A DNA stretch of 64,000 nucleotides, taken from an uncultured Elusimicrobia bacterium (lineage in GTDB: Bacteria; Elusimicrobiota; Elusimicrobia; UBA1565; UBA9628). The stretch covers positions 1 to 64,000 of the forward strand of contig CAIKVT010000072.1 of the NCBI GenBank assembly GCA_903830945.1. The letters run 5' to 3'. The notes under the pieces were generated by a model that was not told the DNA's origin, did not search any database, and saw only the letters and a program-made list of their open reading frames with translations. Position numbers and translations under genes: made by a program. Numbering within the stretch: position 1 is the stretch's first letter; every line of letters begins with the position of its first letter. Of this stretch, positions 24,867 through 33,620 are shown piece by piece.

Positions 24867-26093
24867 TCAAATCCGCAAGTCGACGAGCCGTCGCTCTTCG
24901 TCGACGAAGAGCCGGAACGTCCTTTCCCCGGGCGCGGCCGGACCATATCCCTGAGAGAGTTCCTCTGAAGAAAGGCGCTGGCCTTCCTGCAAAGGGAACA
25001 AGCCCCACTGCCAGGCGACTTGAGCGCCGTGGGGCATCCCGTCCGAACCGAACAAGAGGTCGCGCCCAGGCCGGAAGCCCGCCCGGTCGATGAGCATCCG
25101 GAAAGGGTTGAGATAGCGCAGGTGGCTGGCCGGAAGACGGTCCGCGTAATCCCGGCTTTCCACGCTGAAATTGGGTTGCATGCACAGCGTCACTCCCAAC
25201 TCCTTAGCCCTGCGAGCCTGCGCCTCATCGATGAACTGCACGTGCTCCAGCCGAATCGACGGCAAGCGCAGGCCGTCGCGGCCCAGCATCTCCAGGACCG
25301 CTACAGCCTGCCCGATGGCTCGACCGCCGATGGCATGGATGGCGACCGGCTTGTCCAGACGTGAAAGGCCTGCCAGCCTCTCCCGAAGAGCCTCGTCGCT
25401 GTAAAGAAGGATCCCTTCGCCCCCTTGTAGATAAGGTTCGCTGAGCGCTGCGGTGCGCATGGCCAGGGCCCCATCCAAGAAAAGCTTAAATCCGGCCACG
25501 GCCTGCTGACTCCGTGGGCTGAAGGCCTGGAATGCGCCAGGGTCCGCCCAACAACGCAGGTCGCAACCCCAAGGAGAATCTTGGATCACGGTCAGGGCCT
25601 GCTCATCGAGGATCAACATGTCCTCCGCCAGACCCACACCCAGAGCGGCCAGCCGCTCCATGTAGGCGCGCAGCTTTACCGGAGTGAGGCTGGACAAACG
25701 GCCGTAAAGAGCCAGCACCGTCGCGATGTTGCTTTCGCGCCACCGCAGATCGGCATGCTTTTCCACGAACTCCGGGGCCGTGCCCCGCAGCTGATCCCTG
25801 GCCCCTGGCGAGAGGAGCATGCCGTGCAGACTGGAATTGACGACGACCACCGGAGGCAAGGATGCCAGATCTTCCGGGGTGAAGCCCACCCGGGCGCTGT
25901 ACCAACCGAGCACGATCGACAGCCGGTCCTGGGGCAGGCTGCGCAGCAGGCGCATAGCCTCATCCTTGGCCAGGCCGGAGATGCTGGGACAGCCTTCCAA
26001 CGCGGCGTAGAGCGAGATATGAGAATGGTGATCTCGCAACAGAGGGAGTTCGAGCACTGAAGTGTCTACAGGACAGCGAGACATCCCGGCCAT
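24867..26093 (-). CDS. Amidohydrolase superfamily (YtcJ-like) metal hydrolase
   Basis: 408 residues. Metal-site signatures of the TIM-barrel amidohydrolases are visible: RDHHSHISLYA (HxH) near residue 22, AGFKLFLDGALAMRT (barrel strand with Lys/Asp), PVAIHAIGGRAIGQAV, SIRLEHVQF and LLFGSDGMPHG (final Asp). YtcJ relatives are about 530 residues; here the N-terminal half of the composite beta-sandwich is absent, since the HxH lies almost at the N-terminus. The substrate is unknown; presence in a glycan operon hints at deacylation or deamination of a sugar derivative. The ATG at 26093 overlaps the stop of the GT4 gene by one base (TGATG). Confidence 0.8.
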   Translation of the reverse strand: MAGMSRCPVDTSVLELPLLRDHHSHISLYAALEGCPSISGLAKDEAMRLLRSLPQDRLSIVLGWYSARVGFTPEDLASLPPVVVVNSSLHGMLLSPGARDQLRGTAPEFVEKHADLRWRESNIATVLALYGRLSSLTPVKLRAYMERLAALGVGLAEDMLILDEQALTVIQDSPWGCDLRCWADPGAFQAFSPRSQQAVAGFKLFLDGALAMRTAALSEPYLQGGEGILLYSDEALRERLAGLSRLDKPVAIHAIGGRAIGQAVAVLEMLGRDGLRLPSIRLEHVQFIDEAQARRAKELGVTLCMQPNFSVESRDYADRLPASHLRYLNPFRMLIDRAGFRPGRDLLFGSDGMPHGAQVAWQWGLFPLQEGQRLSSEELSQGYGPAAPGERTFRLFVDEERRLVDLRI

Positions 26094-27244
26094 CAGCTGC
26101 CGAGATAGAGCTTCTCGTAGCTCTCAGCTACGCGTTCCAAGGAATAATCCCGGGCCGCTTTCTCTCTGGCGGCCGCACCCATGCGGACCGCCAGGCCCGG
26201 CTCGGCGAGGAACCTCTTGAGCTTCCCGGCGAGTTCGTCAGCGTCCTGGGCAGCGAACAACAGACCGACCTTCCCCTCCTCGACCGCCTCGGCCGTCCCC
26301 CCCACCCGACTGCCAAGTACGGCCAGCCCGGAAGCCATGGCCTCGAGAAGAGCATTAGAAAGGCCCTCGGAGACGGAGGGCAGCACGAAGACGTCCGCGG
26401 CCGCATAAGCCTCCTGGATCGCGTCCATGGCAGGCAGAATGAAGATGCGCTCTTGCAAATGACTTTCCCGCGCCAGGGCCTTGAGCCCCTCCACCTCCGG
26501 CCCATCTCCCACAAAAGCGGCAAAGCCGGGCTTCTCTGCCGCGGCTTGGCACCAAGCCAACAAGAACTTACCGAGCTGTTTCTCAGGAGCCAATCTTCCC
26601 ACGTAAATAAATCCCATGCCCTCAGGCCAGCCGAACTTGCGCCGAAGCGCCTGCTTCTCGCAGGCCGTGATCGGACGATACCGGACCGTGTCCACGCCGT
26701 TGGACTGAACCTGAACCGGCACCGGCCCGAGGAACTGCGCGCATTCCTGAAGCAATTCCGTGGTCACGGCGGTGAACTGGGGCTTGAGCCAGGAGAGCAG
26801 CCGCAGTTTCAGTCGTCCTCCGATCGTCCCGACTGAACAGGCGAGCTCGCCGACGCCGCGGCCGCCGCCGAGCTTGATGATAACGCGCTTTCCCAAGAGA
26901 CGGCCGACCAGAGCCGCGGGCAGCGCCGGAGAACCAGCGAGGTGAACGTGCACGACTGCATACTCGGAGGCCCGGGCCCAGAGCCACCAAGCGAGGGACG
27001 ACATAAAGGTGAGGGCGTTGAGAAATCCTCCGCCCGCGCACCAGAGGCGCTCCACCGGGACGCCGCGGATCACCTCGCGCCGGGGCAGTTCGGGCAGTCG
27101 CCGGGTCAAGACCTGGACTTTGACCCCGCGCGCGCGCAGAGCGACCGAGAGCTCCAGGGCCTGCTTCTCCGCCCCCCCCACATACGGATGAAAGCCGGCG
27201 CTGACCATCACGACGGAGAGCTCTAACGTGGTCATCACCGCCAT
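26093..27244 (-). CDS. Family 4 glycosyltransferase
   Basis: 383 residues with a GT-B fold. The N-terminal domain begins VSAGFHPYVGGAEKQALEL (the GGAE acceptor loop), and the C-terminal nucleotide-sugar domain has FIYVGRLAPEKQLGKFL and the E-x7-E block PSVSEGLSNALLEAMASG. It is probably cytoplasmic and adds a hexose from a nucleotide donor to a growing lipid-linked glycan. The start could be ATG 27244 or 27235; neither has a strong ribosome site. It is 22 nt downstream of the flippase-like gene and translationally coupled to the amidohydrolase. Confidence 0.9.
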   Translation of the reverse strand: MAVMTTLELSVVMVSAGFHPYVGGAEKQALELSVALRARGVKVQVLTRRLPELPRREVIRGVPVERLWCAGGGFLNALTFMSSLAWWLWARASEYAVVHVHLAGSPALPAALVGRLLGKRVIIKLGGGRGVGELACSVGTIGGRLKLRLLSWLKPQFTAVTTELLQECAQFLGPVPVQVQSNGVDTVRYRPITACEKQALRRKFGWPEGMGFIYVGRLAPEKQLGKFLLAWCQAAAEKPGFAAFVGDGPEVEGLKALARESHLQERIFILPAMDAIQEAYAAADVFVLPSVSEGLSNALLEAMASGLAVLGSRVGGTAEAVEEGKVGLLFAAQDADELAGKLKRFLAEPGLAVRMGAAAREKAARDYSLERVAESYEKLYLGS

Positions 27245-27266
27245 CGATCAGACATAAGGCCCATCC

Positions 27267-28259
27267 TCATGCCCGGATCCTCCGAAGGAAATCCTTGATC
27301 CCTCCCACGGACAGCCCCACGCGGTAGAGGAAGACCAATCCCATGCCCGTCACCAGCAGGTACATGCACATGTGCAGAAACACCGCGTAAGCCAAGGCCT
27401 CGGGAGCGGTGGCGCCCAGGTTGACGACGATGGATTTCACCAAAGACTCGAAAGTCCCGATCCCGCCCGGCGCCGCGGGCAGAGCCGCCCCCGCTCCGGC
27501 CCAAGAAAGCACGAGGATGGACCGCGGATAATCGATCCAGCCTTGCAGTCCCAGGGCAAAAGCCCCCAGCCAATACACAATGGCGTCGACGGACCAAAGT
27601 CCCAAACTCAAAGCCACCACCGGGACCAAGGCCCGCGGACGACGCAGCACCGCCGCGCCCCAGGCCAAGTGCGACATCACCTCATGGAGCTTGCGCCAAG
27701 AGCGCAGGCGGCGCTCCACCAGCCCTCCCGGCTCCAGGCTGCGCTCCGCCAGGATGAGGAATACCAGGAAGGCCAGGACCATGACTAGCAGCACGACCGC
27801 GCCCCGGCGGAGATGGCCGTCCACGAGGTTCGGCAGCAGACCCGAAGCCACGACAAAGAGTGTCAACAGCGCCGCCACATCCAGTACCCGCTCCACCACC
27901 ACGCTCGCCAAGGTGGTGGCAAGAGGCACACGCAGCCTCTCGGCCGCCAGCATCGCGCGCAGGACCTCCCCCAGACGGGCGAAGAGCAGGTTATTGACCG
28001 CCAAGCCGATGGCGGAGAGCCGGAAGAGTTCGCCCACGCTTGCCTTCACGGCTCCCGAAAGCAGGATGCGCCAGCGCAAAGCGCGCAGCCCTATGTCCAC
28101 GAACATGACGATGAAAATGATCCCAGGCAGCCAGCGCCAACGCACGCCGGCCAGAGCGCAGCCCAGCTCCGCGAACTGCACGTTGCGCAGGGCCAAGGCC
28201 AGGAAGAGTCCCGTAAAACCCACGGCCACGGCCACGGAAAAAACATTACGGCGGCTCAC
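27267..28259 (-). CDS. LPG-synthase-TM/UPF0104 (AglD-like) membrane protein
   Basis: 330 residues, many helices. RALRWRILLSGAVKASVGELFRLSAIGLAVNNLL and RLGEVLRAMLAAERLRVP are the conserved arginine-rich and G-E/R loops of this family, and GAGAALPAAPGGIGTFE is its typical late motif. Members include the flippase part of MprF and archaeal AglD, so it may move or transfer lipid-linked sugars. The track start (28427) lies in the coding part of the upstream gene; GTG 28259 forms a GTGA overlap with that gene's stop and is placed right before the first membrane helix. Confidence 0.82.
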   Translation of the reverse strand: MSRRNVFSVAVAVGFTGLFLALALRNVQFAELGCALAGVRWRWLPGIIFIVMFVDIGLRALRWRILLSGAVKASVGELFRLSAIGLAVNNLLFARLGEVLRAMLAAERLRVPLATTLASVVVERVLDVAALLTLFVVASGLLPNLVDGHLRRGAVVLLVMVLAFLVFLILAERSLEPGGLVERRLRSWRKLHEVMSHLAWGAAVLRRPRALVPVVALSLGLWSVDAIVYWLGAFALGLQGWIDYPRSILVLSWAGAGAALPAAPGGIGTFESLVKSIVVNLGATAPEALAYAVFLHMCMYLLVTGMGLVFLYRVGLSVGGIKDFLRRIRA

Positions 28260-30109
28260 AGCACCTCCGATCGCCAGGCGACCACGCAGGACGCCAGCCA
28301 AACAAACCAAGCCAGCAGCCCGACCGACACGAAGAGAGCCCAATGAATCGGCCTGAAATCCAAGCGCAGCTCCACGTCCCGGCTCACTGCTTCCAGAGGC
28401 AAACGCACAGCCTGGAAGAAACCCCACGGCTCCAAGTTGACTGGCGCACCGTTCAACCAGGCCCGCCAGCCCGGATAGGCCGGGATTGTCACCACCAGAC
28501 GCTCCGCTCCGATCGGCGCCTTCCCAGCCACCCGCCAGCGCTCCGGCCTCTGCAATTCGACGTCAGCGCCGGGCCCGCCCGCGACAGAGCCCGATCCCAA
28601 TATGAAAAAAGCCAGCGGCAAGGCACCGGGATTGAAGATGAGTTCGCCCGCGGCCGTCAGCCGATAGGAGACCCCTGCCAGACGCATGAGCGGCGTGTCG
28701 ATGCGAGAGAGATAACTGCGACTGGCGTCGGCGGCGGGCCGTCCCTCGCTGGCCGCGGCGAACGCGGGGAAACCGGCCAAATAGAACGCGTCATAGCCGT
28801 TGACGTTCATGGCACGATAGAGCATGGCCTTATCCGCACTGGCCAAGGCCAAATCGCTGAGGATGCGCAAGGGTTGGCCGCCCGCAGCCTGCGCCAGGGC
28901 GGGGTTCACCAAGAGATAGCGGGCGGCGCTCTCCGTCTTGACGAAAGGGCCGGCCCACGAAAATAATTGCACGAAAGCCGCGCCCAACAAGAAGACTTTG
29001 AACTCCAGCTTGAGCGATCCTTCCCAATGCCGGACTCCGGCGCCGGCGGCCATGACCAACCCCCACAACGAGATGAGGAGATAGCGCGACGGCGTCCGCA
29101 GCAGGCCGGCAGGCCCTGCGGCCGCGAGCCGATAGAGAGGATTATTCCAGCCGAGGGCGAGGAATATCCCCAGTCCGATCAGGACTACGGCGCGCCAAGC
29201 ACGCGCGCAATAAAGCCCGGCCGCGGCGGCCAAAAGCCCGACCCAGCCGATGAAGACCCCGGAGGACTCGAAAAAAACAGAGGGGACGTCCCGCCAAGTC
29301 CCATCCAGGGGATTGCCCAGAGCGTTAGGCCAGAGCCAGGTGAATAAATCCCGAGGCGACACCGAATAAGCGGCGAGGAAGGACTGCGGCCATCCGCGGC
29401 GCACGGACAGGCTCACGAACCGCCACGTGGCCGGCCATTGCACGACCGCCAGGACCGCCGCTCCCAAGCCTTCGCGGACCAGTCGGCTCAGAAGCCGGCC
29501 GCGCTCCTTACGGCACAACGCCCAGACCGCCATGCCCGCGGCGTTGGCGAGCAGGAACTGCGGATGTCCGGAGAGGAACTGCAAGGCCCAGACCGCTGCC
29601 AGCAAGCCGGGGCGGGAAGACAGGAAGGCCAGCCAACACCAAGGCACCCAGGCCAAGGAAGCGAGCAAAGTCGGTATGCCTTCGGTCACGCGATAGAGGA
29701 CGAACGGTGAGAGGCAGTAGATGAAGGCCAAGAAAAGCGCCCCGGAGGCGCGCAGGCCTTCACGCCGAGCCAGGAGCAGCAGGCCCAAGCCGCCCCAGAT
29801 GATGTGCCCGGCGAAATCCCAGGACAGGGCCAAGGTCAGAGGTAATATCCTGGAAAGCACGCTGAGCGGATAGAAAAGCCCCATCTGAGAATTCGCCGAG
29901 AGAGGACCGCCACAGAAGATGTAGGGGTTCCAGAAAGGCAGACGCCCCGCTTGCAAGGCGCTGCTGGCCAGAGCGCGCAAGGGATAATGATAAGCGAAAA
30001 GATCACCGAACCCGGCCAGGGTCGTCGCCGGCAAGAAGACCGCCGGAGCGAGCAGCGCCAGGACCAGCCCGGAAAAAAGCGCGAATGCGCCAAAGTCTTT
30101 GGCCCTCAT
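28256..30109 (-). CDS. YfhO-family membrane protein (putative GT-C transferase)
   Basis: 617 residues: about 12 hydrophobic helices to residue 400, then a periplasmic region and a C-terminal beta-domain (VTIPAYPGWRAWLNG, FFQAVRLPLEA) closed by a last helix. The first loop has GFGDLFAYHYPLRALASSALQAGRLPFWNP in the family pattern (acidic residue plus LPxWNP). YfhO of Gram-positives glycosylates lipoteichoic acid, and distant relatives serve in other glycan pathways. Its start ATG is buried in a perfect 16-bp inverted repeat and overlapped (ATGA) by a 19-codon ORF, which suggests control of translation. A paralogue lies just upstream. Confidence 0.82.
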   Translation of the reverse strand: MRAKDFGAFALFSGLVLALLAPAVFLPATTLAGFGDLFAYHYPLRALASSALQAGRLPFWNPYIFCGGPLSANSQMGLFYPLSVLSRILPLTLALSWDFAGHIIWGGLGLLLLARREGLRASGALFLAFIYCLSPFVLYRVTEGIPTLLASLAWVPWCWLAFLSSRPGLLAAVWALQFLSGHPQFLLANAAGMAVWALCRKERGRLLSRLVREGLGAAVLAVVQWPATWRFVSLSVRRGWPQSFLAAYSVSPRDLFTWLWPNALGNPLDGTWRDVPSVFFESSGVFIGWVGLLAAAAGLYCARAWRAVVLIGLGIFLALGWNNPLYRLAAAGPAGLLRTPSRYLLISLWGLVMAAGAGVRHWEGSLKLEFKVFLLGAAFVQLFSWAGPFVKTESAARYLLVNPALAQAAGGQPLRILSDLALASADKAMLYRAMNVNGYDAFYLAGFPAFAAASEGRPAADASRSYLSRIDTPLMRLAGVSYRLTAAGELIFNPGALPLAFFILGSGSVAGGPGADVELQRPERWRVAGKAPIGAERLVVTIPAYPGWRAWLNGAPVNLEPWGFFQAVRLPLEAVSRDVELRLDFRPIHWALFVSVGLLAWFVWLASCVVAWRSEVL

Positions 30110-30141
30110 GACGGCGATTTCCTTACGCCGTCATGAGGGCC
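30101..30141 (-). repeat. Perfect 16-bp inverted repeat around a start codon
   Basis: Arms 30101-30116 and 30126-30141 are exactly complementary with a 9-nt loop. In the minus-strand transcript the 3' arm contains the ATG of the YfhO gene (30107-30109), and the loop contains the only purine-rich ribosome site (TAAGGA). The hairpin would hide the start codon unless an upstream ribosome melts it. No U-tract follows, so it is not an ordinary terminator. Confidence 0.75.
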
Positions 30142-30165
30142 ATAAGGATTGATTGTAACTGTCAT
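30106..30165 (-). CDS. 19-residue leader ORF coupled to YfhO gene
   Basis: ATG at 30163-30165 begins 6 nt after the stop of the upstream YfhO paralogue and reads 19 codons (MTVTINPYGPHDGVRKSPS) to a TGA that overlaps the next gene's ATG (ATGA). It spans the inverted repeat, so ribosomes translating it would open the hairpin and re-start on the YfhO gene. A nested six-codon ORF (ATG 30143 to TAA 30123) ends in the loop. No strong ribosome site precedes either, so re-initiation from the upstream gene is the likely route. Could be chance; coupling geometry is the main support. Confidence 0.4.
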   Translation of the reverse strand: MTVTINPYGPHDGVRKSPS

Positions 30166-30171
30166 GAGCGA

Positions 30172-32145
30172 TCAGCGAGAGGCGAAGCCTTCCCGAGCTC
30201 GTCGGAGAGCGAGAGTATACCAATATAGCCCGAACGCCGACAGGAATACCACGCTCAGAAGCAGCCCCGCATGCCAGGAAGCCGGATCGTAGAAGAACCG
30301 CAGGCGCCACGGCCCATCCGGCACGCGGACCTTTTGAAACGCGCCCCAAGCGGGCAGGGTCTCAACGCGGCGCGCGGCCCCGCCAGCCTCCAGCACCGTT
30401 TTCCAGCCGGGATAGCGGGGCTCCGCCACGAACGCCCAGCCGGCCCGACTCCCGGACACCTCGAATCGATCGTCCCGCGGCCACGACTCAGGCAGCGGCT
30501 CAGCCGCGGCCGGCAACGGCGCTCCGGGGAGATCAGCGGACAGGGACTCCCCCGCGCGCTCATCAAGAGCCCAGGCTAGACCGATCTTGCCGACTGCGCG
30601 ATAAACGCGCCAAAGGACCTCTCCCTCAGGGCACAACAGAGGCGTCGCCGGCACCGGAGCGCGCGTGAGCAAAAAGCCGATCCCGACTCCGGGCAGCAAA
30701 CGCGCGGCGGCCGAGGCCGAAGGCTGCCGGTAAAGCAGATCCATGAAGTCGTACGCGGTCCGCGGAACCAGCGGCTCGCCGAAATTTCCCGCCGCGCGCA
30801 GACGGTATGGATCATTCGTGAGACCATAGAGGCGCCATTTCCAATCCCTGACGCCGAAACCGCTATGGCTTTCCAGGGCCCGAGGCGAAAGGAGATAGCG
30901 CCGGCCGCCGATTCTCTCCTGCAGCCACGACGACAAGGGGCCGGGATCGGTAAAGAGTCCGCGTGGAGCCAGAGGGGCTTGGCCCACGCCGTAGCAGAGG
31001 AGTTCAGCGGCCAAGAGCAGGAAGATCGGCGCCCTCCAGGAGGCCCGCAGCTTCTGCGCGCCCGCGGCCGCGAGCAGCGCCACCAGAGGCCATCCCAGAT
31101 AGGCCAGGTTGCCGGGATAACGGACGAAACGCAACGGCGCGAAATGCTGCCACGCCGCGCGGGAAGCCGCCGTCGCATCACCCAGTATCAGAAAAAAGAC
31201 CATGCCGAGCAATCCCGCGAGGCCCGCCACCCTCCTACGGCCCAGGCTCCAGAGGCCCCAGGCCGCGACGAAAGCGCCGGTGCAGCCCGCGTAGCTGGAT
31301 CTGGTCCAGTTGACCGCCGGGTTGAAGCCGGAGCAGAACAGGGGACTGACCCAGAGGGTCAGGTCGCGCCAGGAGTAACCAAAAAGAAGAGTCTCCTCGA
31401 GTCCCATACCGCCGTTGCGCCGGGAAAGTCCAAAAAGTTCGGCTCCGGGCAGGAACTGGCAAGCGGCAAAGCCCGCGGCCAAGACACCGGCTGCTATCCA
31501 GCCCCGACCACAGGACCAGGCGAACCTGCCCCAGGACACCGCCGGCTTGGCCAAGACCGCGCTCACCGCCCAGGCCAAAAGCGAGCCGCCGAGCAAGAAG
31601 GGCGGATAGCCGGCCAGGAAAGCAGCGGCCAAAGTCAAAGCCAGAAGAGCGGGCCTGCGGAAGAAGAGCAACAACGCCGGCAGGAAACTCAAGACCGCAA
31701 GATGGTTGAGAAACGGCATACGGCTCAGCATCCCGCCACCCATCATGAACACGACGGCTCCCGACAGAGCGGCCATGCCGCGCAAGCGCAAAGAACGCAG
31801 CCATAACCACATCAGCCAGCCGGCCAGCCAGTAGTGGAAGCCATGAAAACAGGCCGCGGCAGTGGCAAAGCCGAAGATGCGGAATGGGATCGTGCCCGGA
31901 TATAAGACGGCCCTTTGCATGTTGGCCGCCATGGGCATGCCAAAATACAGGAACGGATCCCACACCGGCAGCTGCCCCGCCTGCAAAAGCTGCGTCGAGG
32001 CTTGCTGCCAGGGCAGGTGCAGATAGGTCAGGTCGCCCCAGAATGGCATGAGCCCCCGTGACCAGGCCGGCGCGAAAAGTCCCAGGACCAGAAGTCCTAA
32101 TAAGGCGGCGGCCCAAACCTCCGCACGAAGCCTACCTCGATCCAT
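30172..32145 (-). CDS. YfhO-family membrane protein, second copy
   Basis: 657 residues and the same architecture as its downstream neighbour: an early loop WGDLTYLHLPWQQASTQLLQAGQLPVWDP, about 12 helices, then a C-terminal beta-domain with EPRYPGWKTVLE and FQKVRVPDGPW and a final helix. The two proteins are clear paralogues but far diverged, so the duplication is old or they act on different acceptors. It overlaps the upstream Wzy-type gene by 14 nt. Expected in the inner membrane with the catalytic site outside. The name GT-C transferase is inferred from family membership only. Confidence 0.82.
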   Translation of the reverse strand: MDRGRLRAEVWAAALLGLLVLGLFAPAWSRGLMPFWGDLTYLHLPWQQASTQLLQAGQLPVWDPFLYFGMPMAANMQRAVLYPGTIPFRIFGFATAAACFHGFHYWLAGWLMWLWLRSLRLRGMAALSGAVVFMMGGGMLSRMPFLNHLAVLSFLPALLLFFRRPALLALTLAAAFLAGYPPFLLGGSLLAWAVSAVLAKPAVSWGRFAWSCGRGWIAAGVLAAGFAACQFLPGAELFGLSRRNGGMGLEETLLFGYSWRDLTLWVSPLFCSGFNPAVNWTRSSYAGCTGAFVAAWGLWSLGRRRVAGLAGLLGMVFFLILGDATAASRAAWQHFAPLRFVRYPGNLAYLGWPLVALLAAAGAQKLRASWRAPIFLLLAAELLCYGVGQAPLAPRGLFTDPGPLSSWLQERIGGRRYLLSPRALESHSGFGVRDWKWRLYGLTNDPYRLRAAGNFGEPLVPRTAYDFMDLLYRQPSASAAARLLPGVGIGFLLTRAPVPATPLLCPEGEVLWRVYRAVGKIGLAWALDERAGESLSADLPGAPLPAAAEPLPESWPRDDRFEVSGSRAGWAFVAEPRYPGWKTVLEAGGAARRVETLPAWGAFQKVRVPDGPWRLRFFYDPASWHAGLLLSVVFLSAFGLYWYTLALRRAREGFASR

Positions 32146-33613
32146 GGTCCCTCAAGCTCGGGCACGCGGCGGCGCCGCGAGCATGGGCGGCGCGGGCCAA
32201 ATCCTCGCGGCCCGATCGGCGATAAGTCGTCTCAAGCAAAGACCAGGCGGAAGCCCGGAAAGGATTCTGCGCCACGGCGCGCTCGAAATCAGCGGCTGCG
32301 GCGTGAAGGTGGGACGCAGCACCCGGCTGGTCGCCTGAGAGCGACGCTTCGATAAGCCCGGAGAGCCGCGCAGTCTCCGGGTGGTCGCAATGCCGGGAGG
32401 AAGCTTCCAAGAGCGCCAACGCCTCCGTGGCTGAGCCGCCGGAGCGCACCAAGACCTGCGCCTGGGAGAGTCCACGATCTGCCTGCCACCGTTGCCAGAC
32501 CGATTGCCCGGCGCAGACGCCCGCGGCCAAAACCAGCATGCAGGCGGGCAGCCTCCAACGAGCAGGAACATCGAACCCCTGCCGGCTCTCCGGCAAGCAG
32601 GAGCCGACACAGCAAGAGAACAACCACAACACCGCCGGGATGGAGAGGGCGTAGTCCCACAGGGACTGTATCAGTAAAGCCACTGCGGCGACACGCATGG
32701 CCGCGGGGCCGCGCCTGAGGATCATCCAGAGCCCCGCCAACCAAGCCGCCAAAAAGGGCCAGCCTTGCTCCGCGGCGGTCTCCAAGAAATGCTGATGAGC
32801 AAAGAGGCTGGCCAACGGCCGACCGGGGTCGACATAAGCCGGCAGCGCATAAGCATAGGTCCCGGGGCCGAAACCCAGCCAGGGCCTGGCCAGGCTCATA
32901 CGCGCTGCGGCCGTCCACCAGCACCATCGGTCGCGCACGTCCGGAGTCCCCAACTTAGCCACGATCAAGACCAGACACACTGCCATGACCACAACTGCGG
33001 CTATGACCGCAGGCGTACTCCCCCCGCCACCGCGGCGGCGCGCGAGCAGCGTCGCCGCGGCCAGCCCCAGCCACGCACCGACGCAGTGCGTCCAAGACAG
33101 ACACACAAGGAGCAGTCCCGCCAACAACCAATCCTTCCGCGCGACGGCCAAGGGCAGGAAGAGCAGTATGGCGCCGGCGAAGACATTCGGATTGAGCAAG
33201 CTGGCAGGGGGACGGTCCAAGTGCAATCCATAATGCTGATAGAAGGCCAGCAGGACCAGAGCCCAAGCGACCGCCCGCATCGCAAAGTCTACGAGCCGGC
33301 GCTGGCCTTCAGGCATGACCGAAAAGGCCAGCAGCACGCCCAGGGCCGCCAGCCATACGTGCCAAGCGGGGACCGCATAAGCCGGCAGAGGCCCGACGTA
33401 GGCGCAAAGCCCTCCCCAAGCCGCGAGACCGGCGGTCCAAGCCACCAAGGGCGGGGGAGGCAAAGGCATGTGGCCGCGGAGCAGCCGGCCGCAGATCCAC
33501 AAAGCTAAGACAATAAGGACGGCCAGAAGGATCAAAGACTGCGCCCAGAGATCCCAGGCACCGCTCAGGAGCGGCCCCAGGACGGCCAGCAGTCCCGGGC
33601 AGAGGGCCAACAC
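32132..33613 (-). CDS. Wzy/PglL-type O-antigen ligase family protein with TPR-like tail
   Basis: 493 residues with GTG start 7 nt after pilQ. Ten or so helices hold the Wzy_C signature: SLLNPNVFAGAILLF, GAWLGLAAATLL and the periplasmic loop LARPWLGFGPGTYAYALPAY with FAHQHFLETAAEQGW. The H-x-x-x-E pattern is shared by ligases and by pilin O-oligosaccharyltransferases (PglL/PilO type). The last 130 residues are helical and TPR-like (AVAQNPFRASAWSLLETTYRRSG). Its position directly after pilQ makes a pilin-glycosylating role a reasonable inference, but O-antigen polymerisation is equally possible. Confidence 0.82.
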   Translation of the reverse strand: MLALCPGLLAVLGPLLSGAWDLWAQSLILLAVLIVLALWICGRLLRGHMPLPPPPLVAWTAGLAAWGGLCAYVGPLPAYAVPAWHVWLAALGVLLAFSVMPEGQRRLVDFAMRAVAWALVLLAFYQHYGLHLDRPPASLLNPNVFAGAILLFLPLAVARKDWLLAGLLLVCLSWTHCVGAWLGLAAATLLARRRGGGGSTPAVIAAVVVMAVCLVLIVAKLGTPDVRDRWCWWTAAARMSLARPWLGFGPGTYAYALPAYVDPGRPLASLFAHQHFLETAAEQGWPFLAAWLAGLWMILRRGPAAMRVAAVALLIQSLWDYALSIPAVLWLFSCCVGSCLPESRQGFDVPARWRLPACMLVLAAGVCAGQSVWQRWQADRGLSQAQVLVRSGGSATEALALLEASSRHCDHPETARLSGLIEASLSGDQPGAASHLHAAAADFERAVAQNPFRASAWSLLETTYRRSGREDLARAAHARGAAACPSLRDHGSR

Positions 33614-33620
33614 GCCGCGG

